Assembly (NCBI GenBank): GCA_029052085.1
Contig: JAIDJS010000212.1
Coordinates: 1-5,387 of the forward strand
Direction: 5' to 3'
Source: Eubacterium sp.
Lineage (GTDB): Bacteria; Bacillota; Clostridia; Oscillospirales; Acutalibacteraceae
DNA: 5,387 nt
Positions 1 through 5,387 of this stretch are shown piece by piece; positions within the stretch are counted from its first letter, which is position 1; every line of letters starts with the position of its first letter. A model generated the notes under the pieces. That model was given only the letters and a program-made list of their open reading frames with translations, was not told the DNA's origin and did not search any database. Position numbers and translations under genes: made by a program.

Positions 1-1524
1 CCATACGTGGGTGGACCATAAATACGGACGTGTTGAAAAGGTTTCAAGCATTTTTTCGTGGTAATATGCCTGATATTCCTCTGAATAGTCCTGCATCTGC
101 GGATTATCGTTATGGTATTTCAAGATGCCTTCGCATCCGTATTCGGAAACACCAAGGCAGATTTCGGGGTTCAATTCGTGGAATTTATCAAGCCAGGGCC
201 CGTTATCGTTAACATTGCCCATATACCAGCCGAAATAATGATTGTAGGATAAAATATCTGTGATTTTGTTTAACGGACTGTCCATTTCAACCATGGTAAG
301 CTGAGCCATTGTTGTCGGTCTTGTGCTGTCAAGGCTGTGGCATAAATCGTTCAGTGCGTTAAGGTTTTCAATCAAATCGGGGTCTTCTCCGCCGATTGTT
401 ATTTCATTGGCAATGCCCCAGCATATGATAGACGGGTGATTGTAGTTCTGAATAATAAGCTCCTTCATCTGAGAAAGCGTATTTTCTCTTGCCTCGGGTG
501 TTTTAAGAAATGCTGATATAAACGGAATTTCCGCCCATACAATCATACCGTATTCATCGCATAAGTCATAAAAGTACTGGCTGTGCTGATAATGAGCAAG
601 GCGGATTGTGTTTGCACCAACCTCGGCAATAAGCTCCATATCCTCCTTATGCTCTTTCTCTGTTATTGCCCAGCCCATATCCTTTCTGTCCTGATGGCGG
701 GAAACGCCGTGAAGCGGATATGGCTTTCCGTTTAGGAAAAAGCCTTTTTCCGCATCAATATGAAAGCTTCTTATACCGAATTTAACCGAAACATTGTCAA
801 TAACAATATTGTTTTTAACAATCTGCGCATCCAATGTGTAAAGATATGGATCAATTCTTCCGTTCCATAAATGCGGATTATCTATATGCAGTGAAGCCTT
901 TTCTCCGTCGATAACGGTATTTTCGATTCTGTACTGGATTCTGCAGCCATCAGCATTTTTAACAAAGGACTCAATGCTTATATCGGCACTGCCGTCGGTA
1001 TTCAGCTTAGGTGTTACGCAAACACCGCAGCCTCCTTCATATTCAAGATCGAAATGCGCATGGTTTACAGTGATTAAATTAACACCTCTGTAAAGTCCGC
1101 CGAAAAATGTAAAATCAGCAGTCTGCGGATAGCTTTCCTTTGATTCGCTGTTGTCTGTGCATATGGCGATTTTTGTTGTTTTTTTCGGATTGATATATGG
1201 TGTTAAATGAACACGGAAGATAGAAAATCCACCCTTGTGCGTGCATGCGAGTTGTCCGTTGATGTAAACCTCAGCTGAAAGTGAGGCGGCAGGGATTTCA
1301 AGATAAATTTCCTCGTTGTCCTTCGGTATGATTTCAAGCTCCTTGAAATACCAGCAAGGGCTTCTGAAATAATCAAAGCCTCCGTCCTGACCGTCCATTG
1401 CGTTCCAGGTGTGAGGAAGATTAACGCTTTCCCAGCCTTTTTTTACCTTTTTAGGTATTTTATGGTGCCTTGTGTCTCCTTTATGAAATGCCCATCCGTT
1501 ATTTATTGATTGAATTTCTCGCAT
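1..1524 (-). CDS. Glycoside hydrolase family 2 enzyme, probable beta-galactosidase (C-terminus cut off by window)
   Basis: Hydrolyses terminal beta-linked sugars, most likely beta-galactosides, in the cytoplasm (no signal peptide). The reading frame is open for 508 codons from an ATG at 1524 to base 1, where the window cuts it. Domains in order: a jelly-roll sugar-binding domain (about 1-155) with FGGLYRGV; an immunoglobulin-like domain (about 160-255) with the family-type LWNGRIDPYLY and FGIRSF; and a TIM barrel beginning at LNGKPYPLHGVSRHQD (from about 264). Active-site candidates are H277, H311, the acid/base E374 in GIANE, and the nucleophile E461 in SEYG. GH2 beta-galactosidases usually run well beyond 508 residues, so the barrel end and any C-terminal domains are missing. 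It begins 4 bases after the symporter stop, suggesting import and hydrolysis of the same substrate. Beta-glucuronidase or another GH2 activity is not excluded: the glucuronate-recognising N-x-K motif would lie past the cut. GH2 membership is near certain; the substrate is inferred. Confidence 0.93.
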   Translation of the reverse strand, partial: MREIQSINNGWAFHKGDTRHHKIPKKVKKGWESVNLPHTWNAMDGQDGGFDYFRSPCWYFKELEIIPKDNEEIYLEIPAASLSAEVYINGQLACTHKGGFSIFRVHLTPYINPKKTTKIAICTDNSESKESYPQTADFTFFGGLYRGVNLITVNHAHFDLEYEGGCGVCVTPKLNTDGSADISIESFVKNADGCRIQYRIENTVIDGEKASLHIDNPHLWNGRIDPYLYTLDAQIVKNNIVIDNVSVKFGIRSFHIDAEKGFFLNGKPYPLHGVSRHQDRKDMGWAITEKEHKEDMELIAEVGANTIRLAHYQHSQYFYDLCDEYGMIVWAEIPFISAFLKTPEARENTLSQMKELIIQNYNHPSIICWGIANEITIGGEDPDLIENLNALNDLCHSLDSTRPTTMAQLTMVEMDSPLNKITDILSYNHYFGWYMGNVNDNGPWLDKFHELNPEICLGVSEYGCEGILKYHNDNPQMQDYSEEYQAYYHEKMLETFSTRPYLWSTHVW

Positions 1525-1528
1525 AGAT

Positions 1529-2866
1529 TTAATCCTCCGTATTTGATTTTTTTTCGTCTATATTATAAAAAAGCATAGAAACAAAGCAGATTATTGTTCC
1601 GAAAAACGGCAGAAGCCCTGTTACAAAATAGATTTTATCTGCAACTCCTGCTGCCTGATTTGCGCCGAGTGACGATTCATATCCCGTCCATCCTATTGCA
1701 AGGGAAACAGCAGAGCTTCCGATACCCTGCGCAAGCTTTCTGAATAAGCTGTAGGTTGCGTAAATGGAGCCTTCTTCGCGCCTTCCTGTTTTCCTTTCCT
1801 GATAATCAATACTGTCTGCTACCATTGCCCAGATCAGAACCATATACAGCCCGGCTGAAAGCACTGCTATTGCAACAAAAACAAGCCAGATATACGGGTT
1901 TGTAAATTTAACAAAGGTTATAATTCCTGTTGCAATAATTCCTGCAAGGAAGGGATAGGTGCAGAGCGCCTTTTTTGAAAATTTTTTAACAAGCGGTTTA
2001 ACAAGAATAATGGCAACAACCATTGGTGCGCCTGCAATAACTGTTGCAACGGAAATCAGATTTGAATTTTTGAAATAATACATAAAAATATATTGCATTG
2101 AAGAGGTTACCGTCATAATAAGTGCAATATATGAAATGGTTGAAATGGTAAGCACCATTATAGGTCTGTTTGTAAAAAAGCTTCCCAGTGTTTTAAAATA
2201 GTTGAATTTCTGCGCTTTATTAACTGTCGGCTGAATTCTTTCCGTAGTCATTCTGCACATAAGCAGAAAAGCCGTAACGCCGATAATTCCCATAACAGCA
2301 ACAATGTAGATAAACATGCTGCCCTTTGGCTGATTGTTTTCATCATAAATAATCAGCGGAAGAATAACCATAACCGGCAGTTGGGCGATAAGCGCACCGA
2401 TTGAACGTGCATTTGAAAGCTCTGTTCTCTGAAGATCATCTCTTGTTATAACAGACTGCATAGAGCCGTATGGTACATTCACGCTTGTGTATGCAACGCT
2501 CCAGATAAGATATGTTACAAGACAGAGTGCGATTTTGGCAGCATAGGGAGCATTCGGAATATAAATAAACATAACTATGCTTGAAATAAGCAGCGGAATA
2601 CAGCCCCATTGTATCCATGGTTTGAATTTGCTGCTGCCCTTTGGTTTTGAGGCATCGCACAATGCGCCGATTATGGGATCATTGATTGCATCCCATACTT
2701 TTGCAATCATTATAATGATTGCATAGTGCGTCGGATCAATTCCAAGGCAGGTTACGAAAAACAGCATCATATATGAGTTGATAAAGGCGAAACTCATATT
2801 GCAGCCAAAGTCGCCGAGACCATAGCCGATTTTGTCTTTCCAGCCGAAAGGTTTTTCGTTGTTCAT
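1529..2866 (-). CDS. GPH-family (MelB-like) sugar:cation symporter
   Basis: Complete 445-residue inner-membrane transporter of the glycoside-pentoside-hexuronide:cation symporter family in the major facilitator superfamily; members are usually about 440-500 residues. It has around 12 hydrophobic segments, for example near 24-42, 88-104, 111-128, 155-173, 184-204, 238-258, 271-290, 303-320, 326-349 and 411-434. Family motifs seen: YGLGDFG (15-21), WDAINDPIIG (58-67), VPYGSMQSVITRDDLQR (131-147), and ADSIDYQERKTGRREEGS (350-367) followed by FRKLAQGIG (375-383). D59 and D63 match the positions of the cation-site aspartates D55 and D59 of E. coli MelB, and K377 falls where MelB has its functional lysine. 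The GH2 gene directly downstream suggests a galactoside or related glycoside as substrate; the sequence alone cannot identify it. The ATG at 2866 is preceded by a modest AAGGGG site. Confidence 0.93.
   Translation of the reverse strand: MNNEKPFGWKDKIGYGLGDFGCNMSFAFINSYMMLFFVTCLGIDPTHYAIIIMIAKVWDAINDPIIGALCDASKPKGSSKFKPWIQWGCIPLLISSIVMFIYIPNAPYAAKIALCLVTYLIWSVAYTSVNVPYGSMQSVITRDDLQRTELSNARSIGALIAQLPVMVILPLIIYDENNQPKGSMFIYIVAVMGIIGVTAFLLMCRMTTERIQPTVNKAQKFNYFKTLGSFFTNRPIMVLTISTISYIALIMTVTSSMQYIFMYYFKNSNLISVATVIAGAPMVVAIILVKPLVKKFSKKALCTYPFLAGIIATGIITFVKFTNPYIWLVFVAIAVLSAGLYMVLIWAMVADSIDYQERKTGRREEGSIYATYSLFRKLAQGIGSSAVSLAIGWTGYESSLGANQAAGVADKIYFVTGLLPFFGTIICFVSMLFYNIDEKKSNTED
1533..1538 (-). 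promoter_or_regulatory. Shine-Dalgarno site of the GH2 gene, inside the symporter gene
   Basis: GGAGGA on the minus strand lies 8 bases before the ATG at 1524. It sits in the last codons of the symporter gene, just before its TAA stop (1531-1529). A strong site overlapping the upstream stop suggests translational coupling of the two genes, and it fixes the GH2 start. Confidence 0.85.
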
Positions 2867-2876
2867 GATTTTTTTA

Positions 2877-2882
2877 CCCCTT
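2877..2882 (-). promoter_or_regulatory. Ribosome binding site of the symporter gene
   Basis: AAGGGG on the minus strand lies 10 bases before the ATG at 2866 and overlaps the TAA stop of the DUF4363 gene (2883-2881). It is weaker than the site before the GH2 gene. Its overlap with the upstream stop is what one expects inside an operon. Confidence 0.6.
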
Positions 2883-3249
2883 AAAATATATTTGAAAAAT
2901 TTATTCTTGAACTGTCATATATCTGCTGAAGCTCGCTTTTTGTTTCAATAAGGGTTTCGTCTATATTTTCAATGTCATTTTCCGCAAGTGATTTCAGAGT
3001 TCCGAAAGAAACATCGGCGCTCTGGGTAATGGAATGGTCCGTAAACAGAGTTAATGTTTTAACACGTTTATCCCATTTTTCGGATATCTCATTGCAGTAT
3101 TCCGCCTTTTGTGATGGATTATCTTCATCCAATGCACTGTCTATAATTTCGTTAATTTCACTATAGGTATATTTTACCATATATTGCTCATATGAGCAAG
3201 CCAAAAGTGCTGCAATCAGAAAGACTCCCGCAAACCATAATCTTTTCAT
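2881..3249 (-). CDS. DUF4363 family protein, membrane-anchored
   Basis: A 122-residue protein with a positively charged N-terminus (K2, R3), one hydrophobic segment (about 4-18), and a mostly helical, acidic tail predicted to face outside the cytoplasm. Features that fit DUF4363 are W59 in EKWDKR, the DH pair at 71-72, and a C-terminus ending in SNIF. The family has no assigned biochemical role; in clostridial spore formers it is commonly found beside DUF421 genes, as here, which suggests the two products act together in a membrane. The gene starts 1 base after the DUF421 stop, with AGAGG (3262-3258) as ribosome binding site 8 bases before the ATG, so the two are almost certainly co-translated. 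LLAC at 15-18 resembles a lipobox, so the protein could be a lipoprotein rather than a single-pass protein. Family assignment is from pattern recall. Confidence 0.8.
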   Translation of the reverse strand: MKRLWFAGVFLIAALLACSYEQYMVKYTYSEINEIIDSALDEDNPSQKAEYCNEISEKWDKRVKTLTLFTDHSITQSADVSFGTLKSLAENDIENIDETLIETKSELQQIYDSSRINFSNIF

Positions 3250-3250
3250 A

Positions 3251-3925
3251 TCAGTTACCTCTTTTCGGTATTAAATAAGTGTTTCCGCTTTCGTCAATGG
3301 TAAGAAGCATTATATCTTTTATATCTTTTTTTTCATTGTTAACAATAAGCTCTATTTTGCTGTTTTTAACCTTTTCCGTGCTGAAATATTCGGTAACCGG
3401 CTTGCCGTCTATAACAACTGCAATCGGTGTTGAATTTTCGTCAACGGAAAGCTTAAGCTGCTTTGGTGTAACAGGTGCTTCCTCTGCCTTCTGCAAAACG
3501 GAAATACTGCCGTTTGTTTCAATTACGGCATCCTGAACGGTAGAAATATCAAAAACATCCTTTTGTCTTATTGCATCAATAAGATCATCCATTGTAAATC
3601 TAAGGCGTTTCATCTGTTTTTCATTAACCTTTCCGTCTTTTATAACAAACATAGGTCTGCCCTGAATCAGATTTCTGAAATTAAGGCTTTTCATTGAAAT
3701 AACGGAAACGATAATTTCAAATGAAACAAATATTAATATCGGAACAAACATATTCGCAAGCGGCATGCTGTTGTCCTCAAGCGGTATGCTTGCAACCTGG
3801 GAAACAAGAACTGTAATAACAAGCTCGTGGGGTTTTAATTCTCCAATCTGCCGTTTTCCCATGATACGCATGGAAATGATTACGGTTATATAAATGATAA
3901 CTGCTCTGATTAATGTTATACTCAA
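3251..3925 (-). CDS. DUF421 (YetF-like) membrane protein, probably spore-associated
   Basis: A 224-residue protein of the DUF421/YetF family. Three hydrophobic helices lie near 3-21, 35-50 and 58-78, followed by a soluble, probably cytoplasmic region. Family signatures are MGKRQIGEL (22-30), GRPMFVIKDGKV (89-100), the DDLIDAIRQKDVFDI stretch (113-127), and AVIETNGSISVL (133-144). The length is normal for the family. Bacillus DUF421 proteins such as YetF, and the 2Duf protein of the mobile spoVA2 operon, are reported as spore inner-membrane proteins affecting resistance and germination; the molecular activity is unclear. A similar role here is inferred from the divergent germination gene and adjoining DUF4363 gene. 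The start is a TTG at 3925, chosen because the family's N-terminal helix begins immediately after it and AAGGA (3940-3936) lies 10 bases upstream; no in-frame ATG fits as well. It is first in the minus-strand operon. Confidence 0.88.
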   Translation of the reverse strand: MSITLIRAVIIYITVIISMRIMGKRQIGELKPHELVITVLVSQVASIPLEDNSMPLANMFVPILIFVSFEIIVSVISMKSLNFRNLIQGRPMFVIKDGKVNEKQMKRLRFTMDDLIDAIRQKDVFDISTVQDAVIETNGSISVLQKAEEAPVTPKQLKLSVDENSTPIAVVIDGKPVTEYFSTEKVKNSKIELIVNNEKKDIKDIMLLTIDESGNTYLIPKRGN

Positions 3926-3935
3926 CTTTTCAAAA

Positions 3936-3940
3936 TCCTT
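3936..3940 (-). promoter_or_regulatory. Ribosome binding site supporting the TTG start of the DUF421 gene
   Basis: AAGGA on the minus strand lies 10 bases before the TTG codon at 3925-3923. It is the only good Shine-Dalgarno match upstream of the reading frame and is the reason the rare start codon was chosen. Confidence 0.6.
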
Positions 3941-3950
3941 TCTGTTTTAG

Positions 3951-3981
3951 TTTTATAAATTCGTTTTAAATATTTTGTGCA
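3951..3981 (-). promoter_or_regulatory. Possible promoter of the DUF421-led operon
   Basis: On the minus strand TGCACA (3981-3976) could act as a -35, with an 18-base spacer to TATAAAA (3957-3951) as a -10. The -10 could be read as a sigma-A TATAAA or as a weak forespore-type element. The -35 overlaps the proposed plus-strand -35 at 3978-3983, so the two promoters might be mutually exclusive. The evidence is weak. Confidence 0.25.
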
Positions 3982-4007
3982 TAAATGCTGTAATTATTGA
4001 AAAAATA
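3978..4007 (+). promoter_or_regulatory. Possible sigma-G/sigma-F-like promoter of the germination gene
   Basis: TGCATA (3978-3983) fits the -35 consensus TGNATA of forespore sigma factors. A 17-base spacer leads to AAAAATA (4001-4007), which matches the sigma-G -10 (CATACTA) at only 4 of 7 positions. This would place transcription start near 4014 and leave a short leader before the ATG at 4040. The region is so AT-rich that chance matches are easy, so this is a tentative call supported mainly by gene function. Confidence 0.3.
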
Positions 4008-4030
4008 AAACTATTAATTGAAGGTTTTTG

Positions 4031-4036
4031 GGTGAG
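4031..4036 (+). promoter_or_regulatory. Ribosome binding site of the germination gene
   Basis: GGTGAG sits 3 bases before the ATG at 4040. Only the GGTGA half of the full AAGGAGGTGA consensus is present; aligned on that consensus the spacing is normal. An in-frame TGA at 4019-4021 limits how far upstream the gene could begin, leaving only a TTG at 4028 as an alternative. Confidence 0.6.
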
Positions 4037-4039
4037 AAT

Positions 4040-5387
4040 ATGGATATTTATTCTTCTGTTATAGATAACAAAAACAAGCTGGAAGCAGATTTTCTGGATT
4101 GTTCTGATTTTCTTCTTCGTGAATGTAAGGTTAACGGGGTCGACTGTATTGTATGTGTGCTTGACGGAATGGTTGATTCTCTGCAGCTTTCGCATATGAT
4201 TATGAATCCGATATTGAATTATACCGGCGATGATAAAACGAATGCAGAGCTTTTTGAAACCTTAAAGCTGTCTGTTGTAAATTCTCTTGAATTAAGTGAG
4301 GTTACAACCTTTGAGGATGTTCATTTTTTTCTCTCCTCGGGTTTTGCCGTTGTTTTCATAGACGGTGTTTCCAAATGTCTTTCTCTCGGTATTCAGGGTT
4401 TTTCAAGAAGACAGACAGATGAACCGCCTACGGAGGCGGCTGTTAAGGGAGCAAAGGAATGCTTTACGGAAACACTGAATGATAATAAAGCAATTATACG
4501 CCGGAGAATAAAGACACCTAATCTGAAATTAAAGCAGCTTAAGATAGGTCAGGAAACAAAAACAGCAGTTATTATTGCATATATAAGCGGCGTTGCAGAT
4601 GATACGCTTGTTTCTGATGTTGAAAAAAGAATAACGGAGGCTCCGATAAGAAATCTGCAGGATTTCGGAGAAATTTCTTCTTTTCTTGATTCGGAAATCA
4701 ATTCGTATTTTTCTGCTGTAGGCAATACGGAAAGACCGGATACCCTCTGTTCAAAGCTGCTTGAGGGCAGGGTAGCTGTTATGATGGACGGCTCTCCCTT
4801 TGCCGTTTATGTTCCTTATCTGTTTACGGATTCCTTTTCAACAGTTGATGATTATGATGATCTGCCCTTTTATGCAACACTTAACAGACTGCTTAAATAT
4901 TTTGCGTTTATCATGTCTATTGCTCTTCCGGGTTTTTATGTTGCAACGGGAACCTTTCATCAGGAGCTGATTCCTACCTCGCTTATGTTTACGATTGCTT
5001 CGGCAGAGGCTACAACTCCGTTTACGCTTATGCAGGAAGCGCTGATTGTGCTTGTCCTTTATGAAATAATGAGAGAAGCGGGACTGAGACTTCCAAAAAT
5101 GATAGGTCATGCGGTATCAATTATTGGTGCTCTTGTTATCGGAGATGCAGTTGTTAATGCAGGCTTGGTAGGTACGCCTATGCTTGTTGTGATTGCAGTA
5201 ACAGCAATTGCTTCATATGTTATTTATCCGCTTTATGAAAGTATATCGGTTTTAAGAATTTTATTTATTATTGTAGGGGGATTTACGGGTATTTACGGAA
5301 TTGTGCTGGGTACCTGTGTTATATGTGTGAATATCGTTGCTCTTAATCCTTACGGTGTGCCGTTTTCCGCTCCGGTTTCTCCGCTGA
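4040..5387 (+). CDS. GerA-family spore germination protein (A-subunit or SpoVAF type), C-terminus cut off by window
   Basis: Open for 449 codons from ATG 4040 to the window end, in frame with one base left over. GerA A-subunits sit in the spore inner membrane and, with B and C subunits, form nutrient-gated ion channels that trigger germination; SpoVAF is a related paralogue. The N-terminal soluble domain (about 1-277) holds DGVSKCLSLG (about 109-118), GFSRRQTDEPPTEAAVKGAKE (120-140) and IIRRRIKTPNL, all family hallmarks. The membrane domain starts near 284 and includes LPGFYVATGTFHQELIP (296-312), REAGLRLP (345-352), GHAVSIIGALVIGDA (356-370) and NPYGVPF (436-442). Family members are about 480-540 residues, so only a short tail is missing. 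The N-terminal extension is short. No B or C subunit gene is visible upstream; downstream is outside the window, so A-subunit versus SpoVAF cannot be settled. Divergent from the DUF421 operon. At 323-329 the sequence EATTPFT departs from the usual R-x-x-V-P-F-P. Confidence 0.93.
   Translation, partial: MDIYSSVIDNKNKLEADFLDCSDFLLRECKVNGVDCIVCVLDGMVDSLQLSHMIMNPILNYTGDDKTNAELFETLKLSVVNSLELSEVTTFEDVHFFLSSGFAVVFIDGVSKCLSLGIQGFSRRQTDEPPTEAAVKGAKECFTETLNDNKAIIRRRIKTPNLKLKQLKIGQETKTAVIIAYISGVADDTLVSDVEKRITEAPIRNLQDFGEISSFLDSEINSYFSAVGNTERPDTLCSKLLEGRVAVMMDGSPFAVYVPYLFTDSFSTVDDYDDLPFYATLNRLLKYFAFIMSIALPGFYVATGTFHQELIPTSLMFTIASAEATTPFTLMQEALIVLVLYEIMREAGLRLPKMIGHAVSIIGALVIGDAVVNAGLVGTPMLVVIAVTAIASYVIYPLYESISVLRILFIIVGGFTGIYGIVLGTCVICVNIVALNPYGVPFSAPVSPL

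Larger units (their letters stand above)
3926..4039. promoter_or_regulatory. Divergent intergenic region holding promoters for both gene groups
   Basis: This 114-base, strongly AT-rich stretch separates the DUF421 gene (minus) from the germination gene (plus) and must carry the start signals of at least the plus-strand gene. No open frame with a credible ribosome site, no strong terminator hairpin and no RNA gene is visible. Possible forespore-type promoter elements for the two directions are listed separately. Confidence 0.7.

Noticed and set aside
30..212. 60-codon plus-strand reading frame opposite the GH2 catalytic region
   Set aside because: It is an arginine-rich antisense shadow of the segment carrying the nucleophile motif SEYG.
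2436..2660. 74-codon minus-strand reading frame within the symporter gene
   Set aside because: It is the same strand in another frame, over well-conserved transporter motifs, with no independent ribosome site or recognisable domain.
2884..2925. Possible vegetative promoter for the symporter within the end of the DUF4363 gene
   Set aside because: TTCAAG and TATATT are present but only 15 bases apart; other pairings give unsuitable spacing, so it cannot be supported over chance in an AT-rich stretch.
2972..3536. Two plus-strand reading frames opposite the DUF4363 and DUF421 genes
   Set aside because: Both are serine-rich shadows of conserved minus-strand genes and have no recognisable family features.
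3956..3969. Catabolite-responsive (cre) operator-like sequence TTAAAACGAATTTA on the minus strand
   Set aside because: It shares the AAACG-like core but misses several conserved cre positions, including the flanking G and C, and lies in very AT-rich DNA in front of spore-type rather than sugar genes.
3953..4195. 80-codon minus-strand reading frame spanning the divergent intergenic region and the start of the germination gene
   Set aside because: Its product is low-complexity and basic, matches nothing I recognise, and overlaps the strongly supported GerA-family frame on the other strand.
4424..4439. Perfect 6-base-pair inverted repeat with a 4-base loop (CCGCCT/AGGCGG)
   Set aside because: It lies inside the conserved DEPPTEAA coding motif of the germination gene with no following T-run, so coding constraint explains it better than a terminator.
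4838..5110. 90-codon minus-strand reading frame inside the germination gene
   Set aside because: It is rich in Lys, Arg, Ser and Cys, typical of an antisense shadow, and lies over the conserved membrane domain of the GerA-family protein.

Overview
This window looks like a chromosomal piece of an AT-rich, spore-forming Firmicute, most likely a gut-type Clostridia (Oscillospirales or Lachnospirales-like). The reasons are a GerA-family spore germination protein, a DUF421/DUF4363 membrane pair of the kind found in clostridial spore formers, G-rich Shine-Dalgarno sites, a TTG start codon, and a cytoplasmic GH2 glycosidase paired with a GPH-type sugar symporter. Taxonomy is inferred from gene content and base composition only.

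Layout: two gene groups diverge from a 114-base AT-rich intergenic region (3926-4039). The minus strand, read from 3925 down to 1, carries four tightly packed genes: a DUF421 (YetF-like) membrane protein, a DUF4363 protein, a GPH/MelB-like sugar:cation symporter, and a GH2 beta-galactosidase-type enzyme cut off by the window start. The gaps are 1, 14 and 4 bases, so they look like one transcription unit. The plus strand carries a single GerA A-subunit/SpoVAF-like germination protein from 4040, cut off by the window end after 449 codons.

How the genes may work together: the symporter would import a small galactoside or similar glycoside with a coupling cation. The GH2 enzyme has no signal peptide and would hydrolyse it in the cytoplasm. 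The DUF421 and DUF4363 proteins, with the divergent GerA-family gene, form what looks like a spore-membrane cluster, probably expressed in the developing forespore. The unusual point is that the sugar genes follow the spore-type pair with no visible terminator or convincing promoter between them. They may be co-transcribed, or placed together by rearrangement.

No RNA genes, insertion sequences, CRISPR arrays or long repeats are visible. Apart from the 114-base divergent region, essentially every base is coding. All families here are known; I see no clearly undescribed system, and the findings are modest.
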